From NCBI GenBank assembly GCA_001298545.1, contig LJCX01000031.1, forward strand, positions 248,001-312,000: 64,000 bases of DNA. The letters run 5' to 3'. Numbering within the stretch: position 1 is the first letter of the stretch; every line of letters begins with the position of its first letter. The position numbers and the translations under genes were made by a program. Below the pieces are notes generated by a model that worked only from the letters and a program-made list of their open reading frames with translations, made no database searches and was not told the DNA's origin. Shown here piece by piece: positions 49,434 through 57,158 of the stretch. This DNA is from Actinobacteria bacterium OV320 (GTDB taxonomy: Bacteria > Actinomycetota > Actinomycetes > Streptomycetales > Streptomycetaceae).

Positions 49434-52412
49434 TCACGACGCGTCCAGGGGCGCCAGCAGACGGCGTACCTCGGCCGCCTCGGGCGCTCCCGACCGCTCC
49501 AGGAGGGACAGGGCCTCGTGCCAGCAGGCTCGTGCCCGGTCCGACTGGCCGAGCGCGTGCAGGCTCCGGCCCAGTGCGGTCAGCACACTGCCCCGGATGA
49601 GGTCCCCGCCGATGAATCCGATCGCCAGCGCCTGTTCGGCGTGCTGCGCGGCCTGGGCCGGACGCCGGTCCGCCAGGTGCAGCTGGGCGATGCGGAAGTG
49701 CGTCGTGCCCTCCCACAGGCGCTGCCGGTTGCTGCCGAACATCTCCAGCGCGTCCGACAACTGCACCAGGCCGTCGGAGAGCCTGCCGGCGCTGATCAGC
49801 GCGACGCCGAGGGCGTAACGGCCGTTCGCGAGGCGCAGGGTGAGCCCGAGTTGCTGATAGATGTCGACGCCCTGCCGGGCCAGGGTGACGGCGTCACCCG
49901 GGCGGTTCATCCGCTCGTAGAGCCGGGAGAGGTTGCACAGCGCGTTGGCCTCTCCCGGCCGGTTCCCGTCCGCCCGGTAGCCGTCCCTGGCGGTGGTGAG
50001 GAACTTCTCGGCCTCTTCGTAGCGGCCCTGGCCGAGGGCGATGATCCCCCGGTCCGTCGCCGCCCAGCTCACCGGCGTCGCGTCGTGCGCCGCCGTGGCG
50101 AGTTCGATCGCGCGCCGGGCCTCGTCGTCCGCCTCGGAGTAACGTCCGGCGGCCAGATGGACGTTGGACAGCGCCGTCCGCGCACGGCTCTCCGCGCGGA
50201 CGTCGGCGGCGTCCTGCGCGGCGTCCCGCAGAGCCGTGGCCGCCCACTCGTACTGCTTCGCGTTCGCGCCCGACTCCGCCAGGTCCTTGGCGGCCCAGAG
50301 CAGATCGACGGCACGGCGCAGCCCACTGCCCGACTGCTGCTGCCGTGCGCACGCCAGCAGGCACTGCGCCTCGGCGAAGAGCCAGTCGAGGGCCTGTGTC
50401 CGCTCGCCGAAGGACAGCCCCCGGTACGACGTGGGCTCCAGGTGGACGACCGTGCGGTCGCCGGGCCGCTCGATCGTGTAGACCCCCGCCGCCGTCGCCA
50501 GATAGAAGTCCAGCAACCGTGACAGCGCCGCGTCGCGTTCGCCGGGTGGCTCGTCGCGGTCGGCGCACGCACGCGCGTAGAGCCGTACCAGGTCGTGGAA
50601 CCGGTAGCGGCCGGGGGCCGCCGATTCCAGCAGGGAGGTGTCCACCAGGGACTCCAGCAGGTCCTCGGTGTCCTCCACCGGCAGGTCCAGGACCGCCGCG
50701 GCCGCCGCCAGGGAGGTGTCCGGGCCGTCCGCGAGGCCGAGCAGCCGGAACGCGCGGGCCTGGGCGGGCTCCAGTGCGCCGTAGCCGAGTTCGAAGGTCG
50801 CCTTCACGGCCAGGTCGCCCGCCTGGAGCTCGTCCAGCCGGCGCCGTTCGTCCGCCAGCTTGGCGGCGAGGACGGACACCGTCCAGGTACGGCGGGCGGC
50901 CAGCCGGGAGGCCGCGATCCGGATCGCCAGCGGCAGGAAGCCGCACGCGGCCACCACGTCCAGCGCCGCCTTCCGCTCGGCCGCGACCCGCTCCTCGCCG
51001 ACGATCCGGGTGAAGAGGGAGAGCGCCTCCTCGGGGGACATCACGTCGAGGTCGACGAGATGCGCTCCCGCCAGGTCCACCATCCGCACCCGTGAGGTGA
51101 CCAGCGCCGCGCAGCCCTCCGTGCCCGGCAGCAGAGGGCGTATCTGGGCCGCGTCCTTGGCGTTGTCCAGCAGCACCAGCACCCGGCGGCCGTCCAGCAC
51201 CGAGCGGTACAGCGCCGCCCGCTCCTCAAGTGAGTCGGGGATCGCCGAGTCCGCCGTGCCCAGGGCCCGCAGGAACGACCCGAGGACCGTCTCCGGCTCC
51301 GCCGACCGCGGCCCCGCGCCCTGGAGATCGACGTACAGCTGGCCGTCGGGGAAGGCAGGACGGGCCTGGTGGGCGACGTGCACGGCGAGGGTCGTCTTGC
51401 CCACGCCCCCGATGCCCGCGAGCGCGGACACCGCCATCACCCGGCCGCCCGCGCCCGTGCCGTCACCGGCTCCGGCCAGCACCTCGCTCAGTTCCCGTAC
51501 GAAGGCGGAGCGGCCGGTGAAGTCGGGCACGGTGGCCGGGAGTTGCGCGGGCCGCACCCGTACCACCGCCGGTTCCGCCGCCGGCGCCGACGGCTCCGCC
51601 AGCTCCGGGTCGGCCTGGAGGATGCGGCGCTGCAGCAGCCGCAGTCCGGCCCGCGGATCCACCCCGAGCTCCTCGGCCAGCAGCCGCCGGGTGTCCGCGT
51701 ACACGGCGAGCGCCTCCGCCTGCCGGCCGCTGCGGTACAGCGCCAGCATCAGCAGTTCGCGCAGCCGCTCGCGGAGCGGGTACGCCGCGGTGAGCGCGGT
51801 GAGTTCGGAGACGGCCTCCGCGTGGCAGCCCTGTTCCAGGTCCATGTCCAGCCGGGACTCCAGCAGACCCAGCCGCCATTCCTCCAGCCGGACGCGCTGC
51901 GCCTCCGCGTACGGCCCGGGGACGCCGGCCAGGGCCTCCCCGTCCCACAGCCCCAGCGTCCGGTTCAGCACCTCGCGGGCGTGGGACAGGTCCCCGGCGT
52001 TCCGCGCCTTCTCCGCCTCCGCCGCCCACTCCTGCGCCACCGCCAGGTCGAACGAACCCTCGGCCAGGCCGCGCACCGCGTAGCCGCCCGACTCGCTCAC
52101 CAGGACACCCGGGTCGAGCACCTTGCGCAGCCGGGAGGCGTAGGTCCGTACCGCCGCCAGCGCCTGCGACGGAGGCTCCTCGCCCCACAGCGCGTCGATC
52201 AGCTCGGCGGCCGTCGCCGTACGGCCCTCGCGCAGCAACAGGGCTGCCAGCAGGGCGCGTTGCTGCGGTGAACCGGTGGCCAGCCGCTCGTCGCCGCGTC
52301 GTGCGCGCACCGGGCCGAGCACGTCGAAGCGCAGCGTCGCCGGCTCCTCGGTGGAGCCGGGACGCCTCTGCTCCGGCACACGCGGGTCGCGGTGTCCTAC
52401 CCGGTCGTCCAT
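49434..52412 (-). CDS. afsR: AfsR: SARP-NB-ARC-TPR global regulator
   Basis: A 992-residue regulator, the size of S. coelicolor AfsR (993). Residues about 25-105 are an OmpR-type winged helix, about 110-260 the BTAD domain, and about 280-600 an NB-ARC ATPase with the P-loop GIGGVGKTTLAVHVAHQ near residue 335. The C-terminal third is TPR-like helical repeats (FLTTARDGYRADGNRPGEAN). AfsK phosphorylates AfsR on Ser/Thr, which increases DNA binding and activates afsS. Start ATG 52412 follows AAGGGGAG. It is divergent from the amidohydrolase at 52693, whose operator lies about 250 bp away. Confidence 0.95.
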   Translation of the reverse strand: MDDRVGHRDPRVPEQRRPGSTEEPATLRFDVLGPVRARRGDERLATGSPQQRALLAALLLREGRTATAAELIDALWGEEPPSQALAAVRTYASRLRKVLDPGVLVSESGGYAVRGLAEGSFDLAVAQEWAAEAEKARNAGDLSHAREVLNRTLGLWDGEALAGVPGPYAEAQRVRLEEWRLGLLESRLDMDLEQGCHAEAVSELTALTAAYPLRERLRELLMLALYRSGRQAEALAVYADTRRLLAEELGVDPRAGLRLLQRRILQADPELAEPSAPAAEPAVVRVRPAQLPATVPDFTGRSAFVRELSEVLAGAGDGTGAGGRVMAVSALAGIGGVGKTTLAVHVAHQARPAFPDGQLYVDLQGAGPRSAEPETVLGSFLRALGTADSAIPDSLEERAALYRSVLDGRRVLVLLDNAKDAAQIRPLLPGTEGCAALVTSRVRMVDLAGAHLVDLDVMSPEEALSLFTRIVGEERVAAERKAALDVVAACGFLPLAIRIAASRLAARRTWTVSVLAAKLADERRRLDELQAGDLAVKATFELGYGALEPAQARAFRLLGLADGPDTSLAAAAAVLDLPVEDTEDLLESLVDTSLLESAAPGRYRFHDLVRLYARACADRDEPPGERDAALSRLLDFYLATAAGVYTIERPGDRTVVHLEPTSYRGLSFGERTQALDWLFAEAQCLLACARQQQSGSGLRRAVDLLWAAKDLAESGANAKQYEWAATALRDAAQDAADVRAESRARTALSNVHLAAGRYSEADDEARRAIELATAAHDATPVSWAATDRGIIALGQGRYEEAEKFLTTARDGYRADGNRPGEANALCNLSRLYERMNRPGDAVTLARQGVDIYQQLGLTLRLANGRYALGVALISAGRLSDGLVQLSDALEMFGSNRQRLWEGTTHFRIAQLHLADRRPAQAAQHAEQALAIGFIGGDLIRGSVLTALGRSLHALGQSDRARACWHEALSLLERSGAPEAAEVRRLLAPLDAS

Positions 52413-52657
52413 CAGGGCTCCCCTTAGGCATCCGAATCAAGGACCTGTCCAGCCGATCACGCCGCAGACGCGGGGTCCCGCTTCGGTACCGGCACTCTCC
52501 TGCGACGTGATCGGCCGGAAAGGTCCAGGCCCCAGTTTGCCCTGTCCATGCCGGAAGCGTCAGCTTGCCCGGCAGGCGCACGGGAGTCCACACACCCCTC
52601 ACATCCGGTGTGCACACATCCCCACAGAGTCGATCAACTCCGACTCCCGCCCGCTAG

Positions 52658-52672
52658 CTGACGATCCGTCAG
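52658..52672. promoter_or_regulatory. Regulon operator, site 12
   Basis: CTGACGATCCGTCAG, 20 bp upstream of the amidohydrolase start at 52693. The gap contains no ribosome-binding site, so the site may sit at the promoter of a leaderless or very short leader transcript. Confidence 0.87.
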
Positions 52673-52692
52673 ATCAGCGCTACCGTGCCCCC

Positions 52693-53961
52693 ATGGAGAA
52701 CGCATTGGAGACCGCGAAGACCGTGAAGACCGCGAAGGCCACGGAGAACCTCCCGCTGATCATCTCCGTCGACGACCACACCGTGGAGCCGAGCACCGTC
52801 TGGCAGGACCGTCTCCCGAAGAAGTACCTCGACATCGGGCCCCGCGTCGTCCGGGCCCCGCTGAAGGAGATGACCTTCCTCGGCGGCCGCTTCAAGCCCG
52901 TCATGGGCGAGCCCGGCGACGACGGCCCGATCGGCGACTGGTGGGTCTACGAGGACCTGCACCGCCCCCTCACCCGCCTGGACACCGCCGTCGGCTTCAG
53001 CAGGGACGAGATCAAGCTGGAGGTCATCACCTACGAGCAGATGCGCCCGGGGTCCTTCGACGTCCCGTCCCGGCTCGCCGACATGGACGTCAACCACGTC
53101 CAGTCCGCCGTCTGCTTCCCCACCTTCCCGCGCTTCTGCGGCCAGACCTTCACCGAGGCGGCCGACCACGAACTGGGCCTGCTGTGCGTGCGCGCCTACA
53201 ACGACTGGACGGTGGAGGAGTGGTGCGGCCCGCAGGCGCGGGGCCGGCTGATCCCGCTCACCCTCATCCCGCTCTGGGACGCCGAACTGGCGGCGGCGGA
53301 GGTCCGGCGCAACGCCGCCCGCGGGGTCCGCGCGGTCGCCTTCTCCGAGATACCCCCGCACCTCGGCCTGCCCTCCGTCCACACCGACTACTGGGACCCC
53401 TTCCTCGCCGCCTGCGACGAGACCGGCACGGTCGTGGCCATGCACATCGGCTCGTCGAGCCGGATGCCGTCCACCTCCGCCGACGCCCCGCCCGCCGTCG
53501 GCTCCACCATCACCTTCGCCAACTGCTGTTTCTCGATGGTCGACTGGCTGATGAGCGGCAAGTTCGAGCGTTTCCCGAACCTGAAGGTGATGTACGCGGA
53601 GGGCCAGATCGGCTGGATCCCCTACATCCTGGAGCGCGCCGACGTGGTGTGGGAGGAGAACCGGGGCTGGGGCGGGGTCGCGGACAAGGTCCACCGTCCC
53701 CCGTCCGAGCTGTTCGCCGAGCATGTCTTCGGCTGCTTCTTCGACGACGCCTTCGGCCTCAGGAACCTCGACTCCATCGGCGTCGGGAACGTCCTCTACG
53801 AGACCGACTACCCGCACTCCGACTCCACCTGGCCGAAGTCGCGCGAGGTCGGCGAGGCGCAGATGGGCCACCTGGCGCCGGACGTGGTGGAGCGGATCGT
53901 ACGCGGCAACGCGATCGAACTGCTGGGGCTGACCCCGGACGGCCTCTGGAGCCCGCGGTGA
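52693..53961 (+). CDS. Amidohydrolase family 2 protein (ACMSD-like TIM barrel), copy 2
   Basis: A 422-residue paralogue of the protein at 5152. The same landmarks are present: ISVDDHTVEPSTVW, CFPTFPRFCGQTF, AMHIGSSSRMPS, AEGQIGWIPYILERADVVWE and YETDYPHSDSTWP. The N-terminus has about 15 extra residues rich in Lys, Thr and Ala. The ATG at 52693 is chosen because upstream in-frame sequence crosses the operator and promoter. It overlaps the next gene by 4 bp. Two operon copies of such an enzyme under one type of operator suggest two related intermediates or a recent duplication. Confidence 0.86.
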   Translation: MENALETAKTVKTAKATENLPLIISVDDHTVEPSTVWQDRLPKKYLDIGPRVVRAPLKEMTFLGGRFKPVMGEPGDDGPIGDWWVYEDLHRPLTRLDTAVGFSRDEIKLEVITYEQMRPGSFDVPSRLADMDVNHVQSAVCFPTFPRFCGQTFTEAADHELGLLCVRAYNDWTVEEWCGPQARGRLIPLTLIPLWDAELAAAEVRRNAARGVRAVAFSEIPPHLGLPSVHTDYWDPFLAACDETGTVVAMHIGSSSRMPSTSADAPPAVGSTITFANCCFSMVDWLMSGKFERFPNLKVMYAEGQIGWIPYILERADVVWEENRGWGGVADKVHRPPSELFAEHVFGCFFDDAFGLRNLDSIGVGNVLYETDYPHSDSTWPKSREVGEAQMGHLAPDVVERIVRGNAIELLGLTPDGLWSPR

Positions 53962-54881
53962 GCCTCGACTACGGCATCCAGCTCCCGGTCCAGTCCCAGT
54001 CCACGCTCTACGCCGAACCCTGGGAGGCGGACGCGGGCCCCGCCGACCTCGTCGAGATCGCCCGCGCCGCCGACCGCGCCGGATTCGCCTACGTCGCCGC
54101 CTGCGACCATGTGGCGATCCCGCACCGGCTGGCCGAGGCCATGAGCACGGTCTGGTACGACCCCGTGGCCACCCTCGCCCACCTGGCCGCCGTGACCGAC
54201 CGCGTCCGGCTGCTCGCGCACGTCGCCGTCGTCGGCCTGCGCCACCCGCTGCTCACCGCCAAGCAGTACGCGACCCTCGACCACCTCAGCGGCGGCCGGC
54301 TGATCCTCGGCGTCGGCGCCGGTCACGTACGGGAGGAGTTCGAGGCGCTGGGGGTGGACTTCGAGCGGCGGGGCGCCGTGCTCGACGAGACGATCGACGC
54401 GCTGCGCGCCGCGCTCGGGCCGGACGAGTTCCCCTCCCACCACGGCAAGTCGTACGACTTCGAGGGGCTCGGGCAGCGGCCCCGTCCGGCCCAGGCGCGG
54501 GTACCGCTCTGGGTCGGCGGCTCCTCCCCGGCCGCCGTCCGCAGGGCCGCGCTCAAGGGCGACGGCTGGCTGCCCCAGGGCGACCCGAGGGACCGGCTGG
54601 CCGCGCAGATCGAGACGCTGCGGCGGCTGCGCGGGGACGACGCGCCGCTCACCGTCGGCGCCATCACCGAGCCGCTGTACGTCGGCGCCCCCGGCTGGGA
54701 GGTGGGCCGCCGCACCCTCACCGGGCCGCCCGAGGTGCTCGCCGAGTCGCTGCGGGCCTACGGGGCGATGGGCGTCCATCAGATCCAGGTGCGCTTCCGC
54801 TGCCGGAGCCGCACCGAACTCATCGACCAGATCGGCCTGTTCGGAGCCGAGGTGGGGCCGCTGCTGGACAGCGCGTCGTGA
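53958..54881 (+). CDS. LLM-class (luciferase-like) F420-dependent oxidoreductase, copy 1
   Basis: A 307-residue TIM-barrel oxidoreductase. Segments VEIARAADRAGFAYVAACDH, ATLDHLSGGRLILGVGAGHV and PLWVGGSSPAAVRRAALKGD place it with F420-dependent luciferase-like enzymes (TIGR03619/TIGR03854 type). The GTG start overlaps the amidohydrolase stop by 4 bp, so both are made together behind operator site 12. Members reduce C=C or C=O bonds, or oxidise alcohols, with coenzyme F420; FMN-dependent relatives are monooxygenases, so the cofactor is not certain. Confidence 0.85.
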   Translation: MSLDYGIQLPVQSQSTLYAEPWEADAGPADLVEIARAADRAGFAYVAACDHVAIPHRLAEAMSTVWYDPVATLAHLAAVTDRVRLLAHVAVVGLRHPLLTAKQYATLDHLSGGRLILGVGAGHVREEFEALGVDFERRGAVLDETIDALRAALGPDEFPSHHGKSYDFEGLGQRPRPAQARVPLWVGGSSPAAVRRAALKGDGWLPQGDPRDRLAAQIETLRRLRGDDAPLTVGAITEPLYVGAPGWEVGRRTLTGPPEVLAESLRAYGAMGVHQIQVRFRCRSRTELIDQIGLFGAEVGPLLDSAS

Positions 54882-54933
54882 CGGGGGGACCTGACGTGCG
54901 CCGGTTCCCCGCCCGCCTTCTCGCCGCACGTAT

Positions 54934-54948
54934 CTGATGTTCCGTCAG
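54934..54948. promoter_or_regulatory. Regulon operator, site 13
   Basis: CTGATGTTCCGTCAG, one or two bases from consensus in the left half, 46 bp upstream of the SDR start at 54995. Confidence 0.8.
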
Positions 54949-54994
54949 GTACGGCGCTACGATGCTGAGCTCCACCGAGGCGAAGGGAGCCGGC

Positions 54995-55765
54995 ATGGGC
55001 AAGCTCGACGGACGGGTGGTCCTCGTCACCGGATCGGCGCGCGGCCAGGGCGAGCAGGAGGCGCGGCTGTTCCGCGCTGAGGGCGCCGAGGTGATCGTCG
55101 CCGACGTGCTCGACGAACAGGGGAAGGCGCTCGCCGAGGAGATCGGCGCGCTGTACGTCCACCTCGATGTGGGGGTGGAGGAGGAGTGGACCGCGGCGGT
55201 GCGGGAGGCCAAGCGGGCGTACGGCCATCTCGACGGGCTCGTCAACAACGCCGGCATCCTGCGGTTCAACGCCCTCGTCGACACCCCTCTCGACGAGTTC
55301 ATGCAGGTCGTACGGGTCAACCAGGTCGGCTGCTTCCTGGGCATCCGGACGGCCGCGCCGGAGCTGTCCGACGGCGGCACCATCGTCAACACCGCCTCCT
55401 ACACCGGGCTCACCGGCATGGCGGCCGTGGGCGCCTACGCGGCGACCAAGCACGCGGTGCTCGGCCTCACCCGGGTCGCCGCCCTGGAGCTGGCGCCCCG
55501 CCGTATCCGGGTCAACGCGGTCTGTCCCGGAGCCGTCGACACCGCGATGTCCAACCCGTCCCGGCTGGAGCCGGACGCCGACCCCGAGGAGACGACCCGC
55601 GCCCTCGACTCCCTGTACCGCAAGCTCGTGCCGCTGGGCCGGATCGGCCGCGCGGACGAGGTGGCCCGGCTCGCCCTCTTCCTCACCTCGCAGGACTCGT
55701 CGTACATCACCGGGCAGCCGTTCGTGATCGACGGGGGATGGCTGGCGGGCGTTTCGGTCATCTGA
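54995..55765 (+). CDS. Short-chain dehydrogenase (20-beta/3-alpha hydroxysteroid dehydrogenase type)
   Basis: A 256-residue classical SDR. Glycine motif TGSARGQG near residue 13, NNAG near 86, catalytic YAATK near 151, and the C-terminal DGGW. The TGSARGQGEQEARLF start is typical of 3-alpha,20-beta-hydroxysteroid dehydrogenases and FabG3-like enzymes. ATG at 54995, preceded by GAAGGGAG, is favoured over an ATG at 54962. Its stop codon overlaps operator site 14. It probably oxidises or reduces a hydroxyl on a cyclic or side-chain intermediate. Confidence 0.88.
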   Translation: MGKLDGRVVLVTGSARGQGEQEARLFRAEGAEVIVADVLDEQGKALAEEIGALYVHLDVGVEEEWTAAVREAKRAYGHLDGLVNNAGILRFNALVDTPLDEFMQVVRVNQVGCFLGIRTAAPELSDGGTIVNTASYTGLTGMAAVGAYAATKHAVLGLTRVAALELAPRRIRVNAVCPGAVDTAMSNPSRLEPDADPEETTRALDSLYRKLVPLGRIGRADEVARLALFLTSQDSSYITGQPFVIDGGWLAGVSVI

Positions 55766-55776
55766 GGGTTCGTCAG
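55762..55776. promoter_or_regulatory. Regulon operator, site 14
   Basis: CTGAGGGTTCGTCAG overlaps the stop codon of the SDR gene. It has two left-half differences from consensus and a good right half; 65 bp from site 15. Confidence 0.7.
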
Positions 55777-55826
55777 CTATTGACCATCCAGGAGCCCGGT
55801 GCCACAGTCGGCGGCATCCGCTGAAT

Positions 55827-55841
55827 CTGACGAACCGTCAG
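55827..55841. promoter_or_regulatory. Regulon operator, site 15
   Basis: CTGACGAACCGTCAG with AAT/TTA flanks, 34 bp upstream of the GTG start of the luciferase-like gene at 55876. One of the best matches in the window. Confidence 0.87.
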
Positions 55842-55875
55842 TTAATCGATCCAGGAACCGGGACGGTGAACCTCC

Positions 55876-56994
55876 GTGGAATTCGGGCTCTTTGTACAGG
55901 GATACGTGGGCAAGCGCGCCGAGACCGATCCGCTCGCCGAGCACAAGGCGCTGATGGAGGAGACCGAGTACGTCATCCAGGCGGACAAGTCCGGCTTCAA
56001 GTACGCCTGGGCGTCCGAGCACCACTTCCTGGAGGAGTACTCCCACCTCTCCGCCAACGACGTCTTCCTCGGCTACCTCGCCCACGCGACCGACCGCATC
56101 CACCTCGGCTCGGGCATCTTCAACCCGCTCGCCCAGGTCAACCACCCGGTGAAGGTCGCCGAGAAGGTCGCCATGCTCGACCATCTCACCGACAACCGCT
56201 TCGAGTTCGGCAGCGGACGCGGCGCCGGCTCGCACGAGATCCTCGGCTTCCTCCCCGGCATCACCGACATGAACTACACGAAGGAGATCTGGGAGGAGAC
56301 CATCGCCGAGTTCCCGAAGATGTGGCTCCAGGACGAGTACGTCGGCTTCCAGGGCAAGCACTGGCAGCTGCCGCCGCGCAAGATCCTGCCGAAGCCGCAC
56401 GGGAAGTCGCACCCGGCGATGTGGTACGCGGCCGGGTCGCCGCCCTCGTACGCGATGGCCGCCCGCAAGGGCCTCGGGGTGCTCGGCTTCAGCATCCAGA
56501 AGGTGTCCGACATGGAGTGGGTGCTGGAGCAGTACAAGACGGCGGTGGTGAACGCCGAACCGATCGGCGACTTCGTCAACGACAACGTGATGGTGACGAC
56601 GACGGCGATCTGCGCGCCCACGCACGACGAGGCGATCCGGATCGCCGTCGAGGGCGGGCTGCACTATCTGCCCTCGCTGGTGTTCCGCTACCACGACACC
56701 TTCCCCCGGCCCGAGGGCTTCCCGGTCTGGCCGGAGACGCTGCCCGAGTACAACGCCGAGTTCGTCGAACTCCTCGTCGAGGAGGAGCTGTTGATCTGCG
56801 GCGACCCGGACGAGGTGCTGCGGCAGTGCAAGCGGTGGGAGCAGGCGGGCGCCGATCAGCTGTCCTTCGGGCTGCCGGTGGGGGTGCCGAAGGAGGAGAC
56901 GCTCCAGACGATCCGGCTGATCGGGGAGCAGGTCATTCCGAAGATCGACACAGATCCCGTCCATCGGACGACGCGGTTCCGGCAAGGAGCCTAG
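55876..56994 (+). CDS. LLM-class (luciferase-like) flavin-dependent oxidoreductase, copy 2
   Basis: A 372-residue luciferase-like TIM-barrel protein. The N-terminal MEFGLFVQGYVGKRAE and the WASEHHFLEEYSHLSAN segment match flavin-dependent monooxygenases of the LLM group, as do VAEKVAMLDHLTDNRFEFGS and GFSIQKVSDMEWVLEQ. It is more like bacterial luciferase alpha chains than copy 1, so it may use FMNH2 supplied by the flavin reductase at 19833. It has two operators upstream (sites 14 and 15). The GTG start lacks a strong ribosome-binding site. Confidence 0.85.
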   Translation: MEFGLFVQGYVGKRAETDPLAEHKALMEETEYVIQADKSGFKYAWASEHHFLEEYSHLSANDVFLGYLAHATDRIHLGSGIFNPLAQVNHPVKVAEKVAMLDHLTDNRFEFGSGRGAGSHEILGFLPGITDMNYTKEIWEETIAEFPKMWLQDEYVGFQGKHWQLPPRKILPKPHGKSHPAMWYAAGSPPSYAMAARKGLGVLGFSIQKVSDMEWVLEQYKTAVVNAEPIGDFVNDNVMVTTTAICAPTHDEAIRIAVEGGLHYLPSLVFRYHDTFPRPEGFPVWPETLPEYNAEFVELLVEEELLICGDPDEVLRQCKRWEQAGADQLSFGLPVGVPKEETLQTIRLIGEQVIPKIDTDPVHRTTRFRQGA

Positions 56995-57052
56995 TCGCTG
57001 TCGCGGACCTGCGGGCGCGTCGCCGTCCCGGGGGTGCGGGTCGCCTGGCGGC

Positions 57053-57127
57053 TGCGGGTCCGTCGTGGCTGGTCGCGCCCACGCGGCGGAGCCGCACAGC
57101 GATACAGCCCCGCGCCCCTTTCGGGCG
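57053..57127. repeat. Streptomyces intergenic repeat, long form
   Basis: A non-coding element with the same ends as the one at 12021-12067 (TGCGGGTC..GTGG..GGTCGCGC at the left, CCCCGCGCCCCTT at the right). It carries a longer centre that includes a GCGGCGGAGCCGC inverted repeat. It lies between the LLM and D-aminoacylase-like genes. Confidence 0.7.
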
Positions 57128-57158
57128 CCCATCGCATCGGAGTTGAGAAGGAGCCCTC

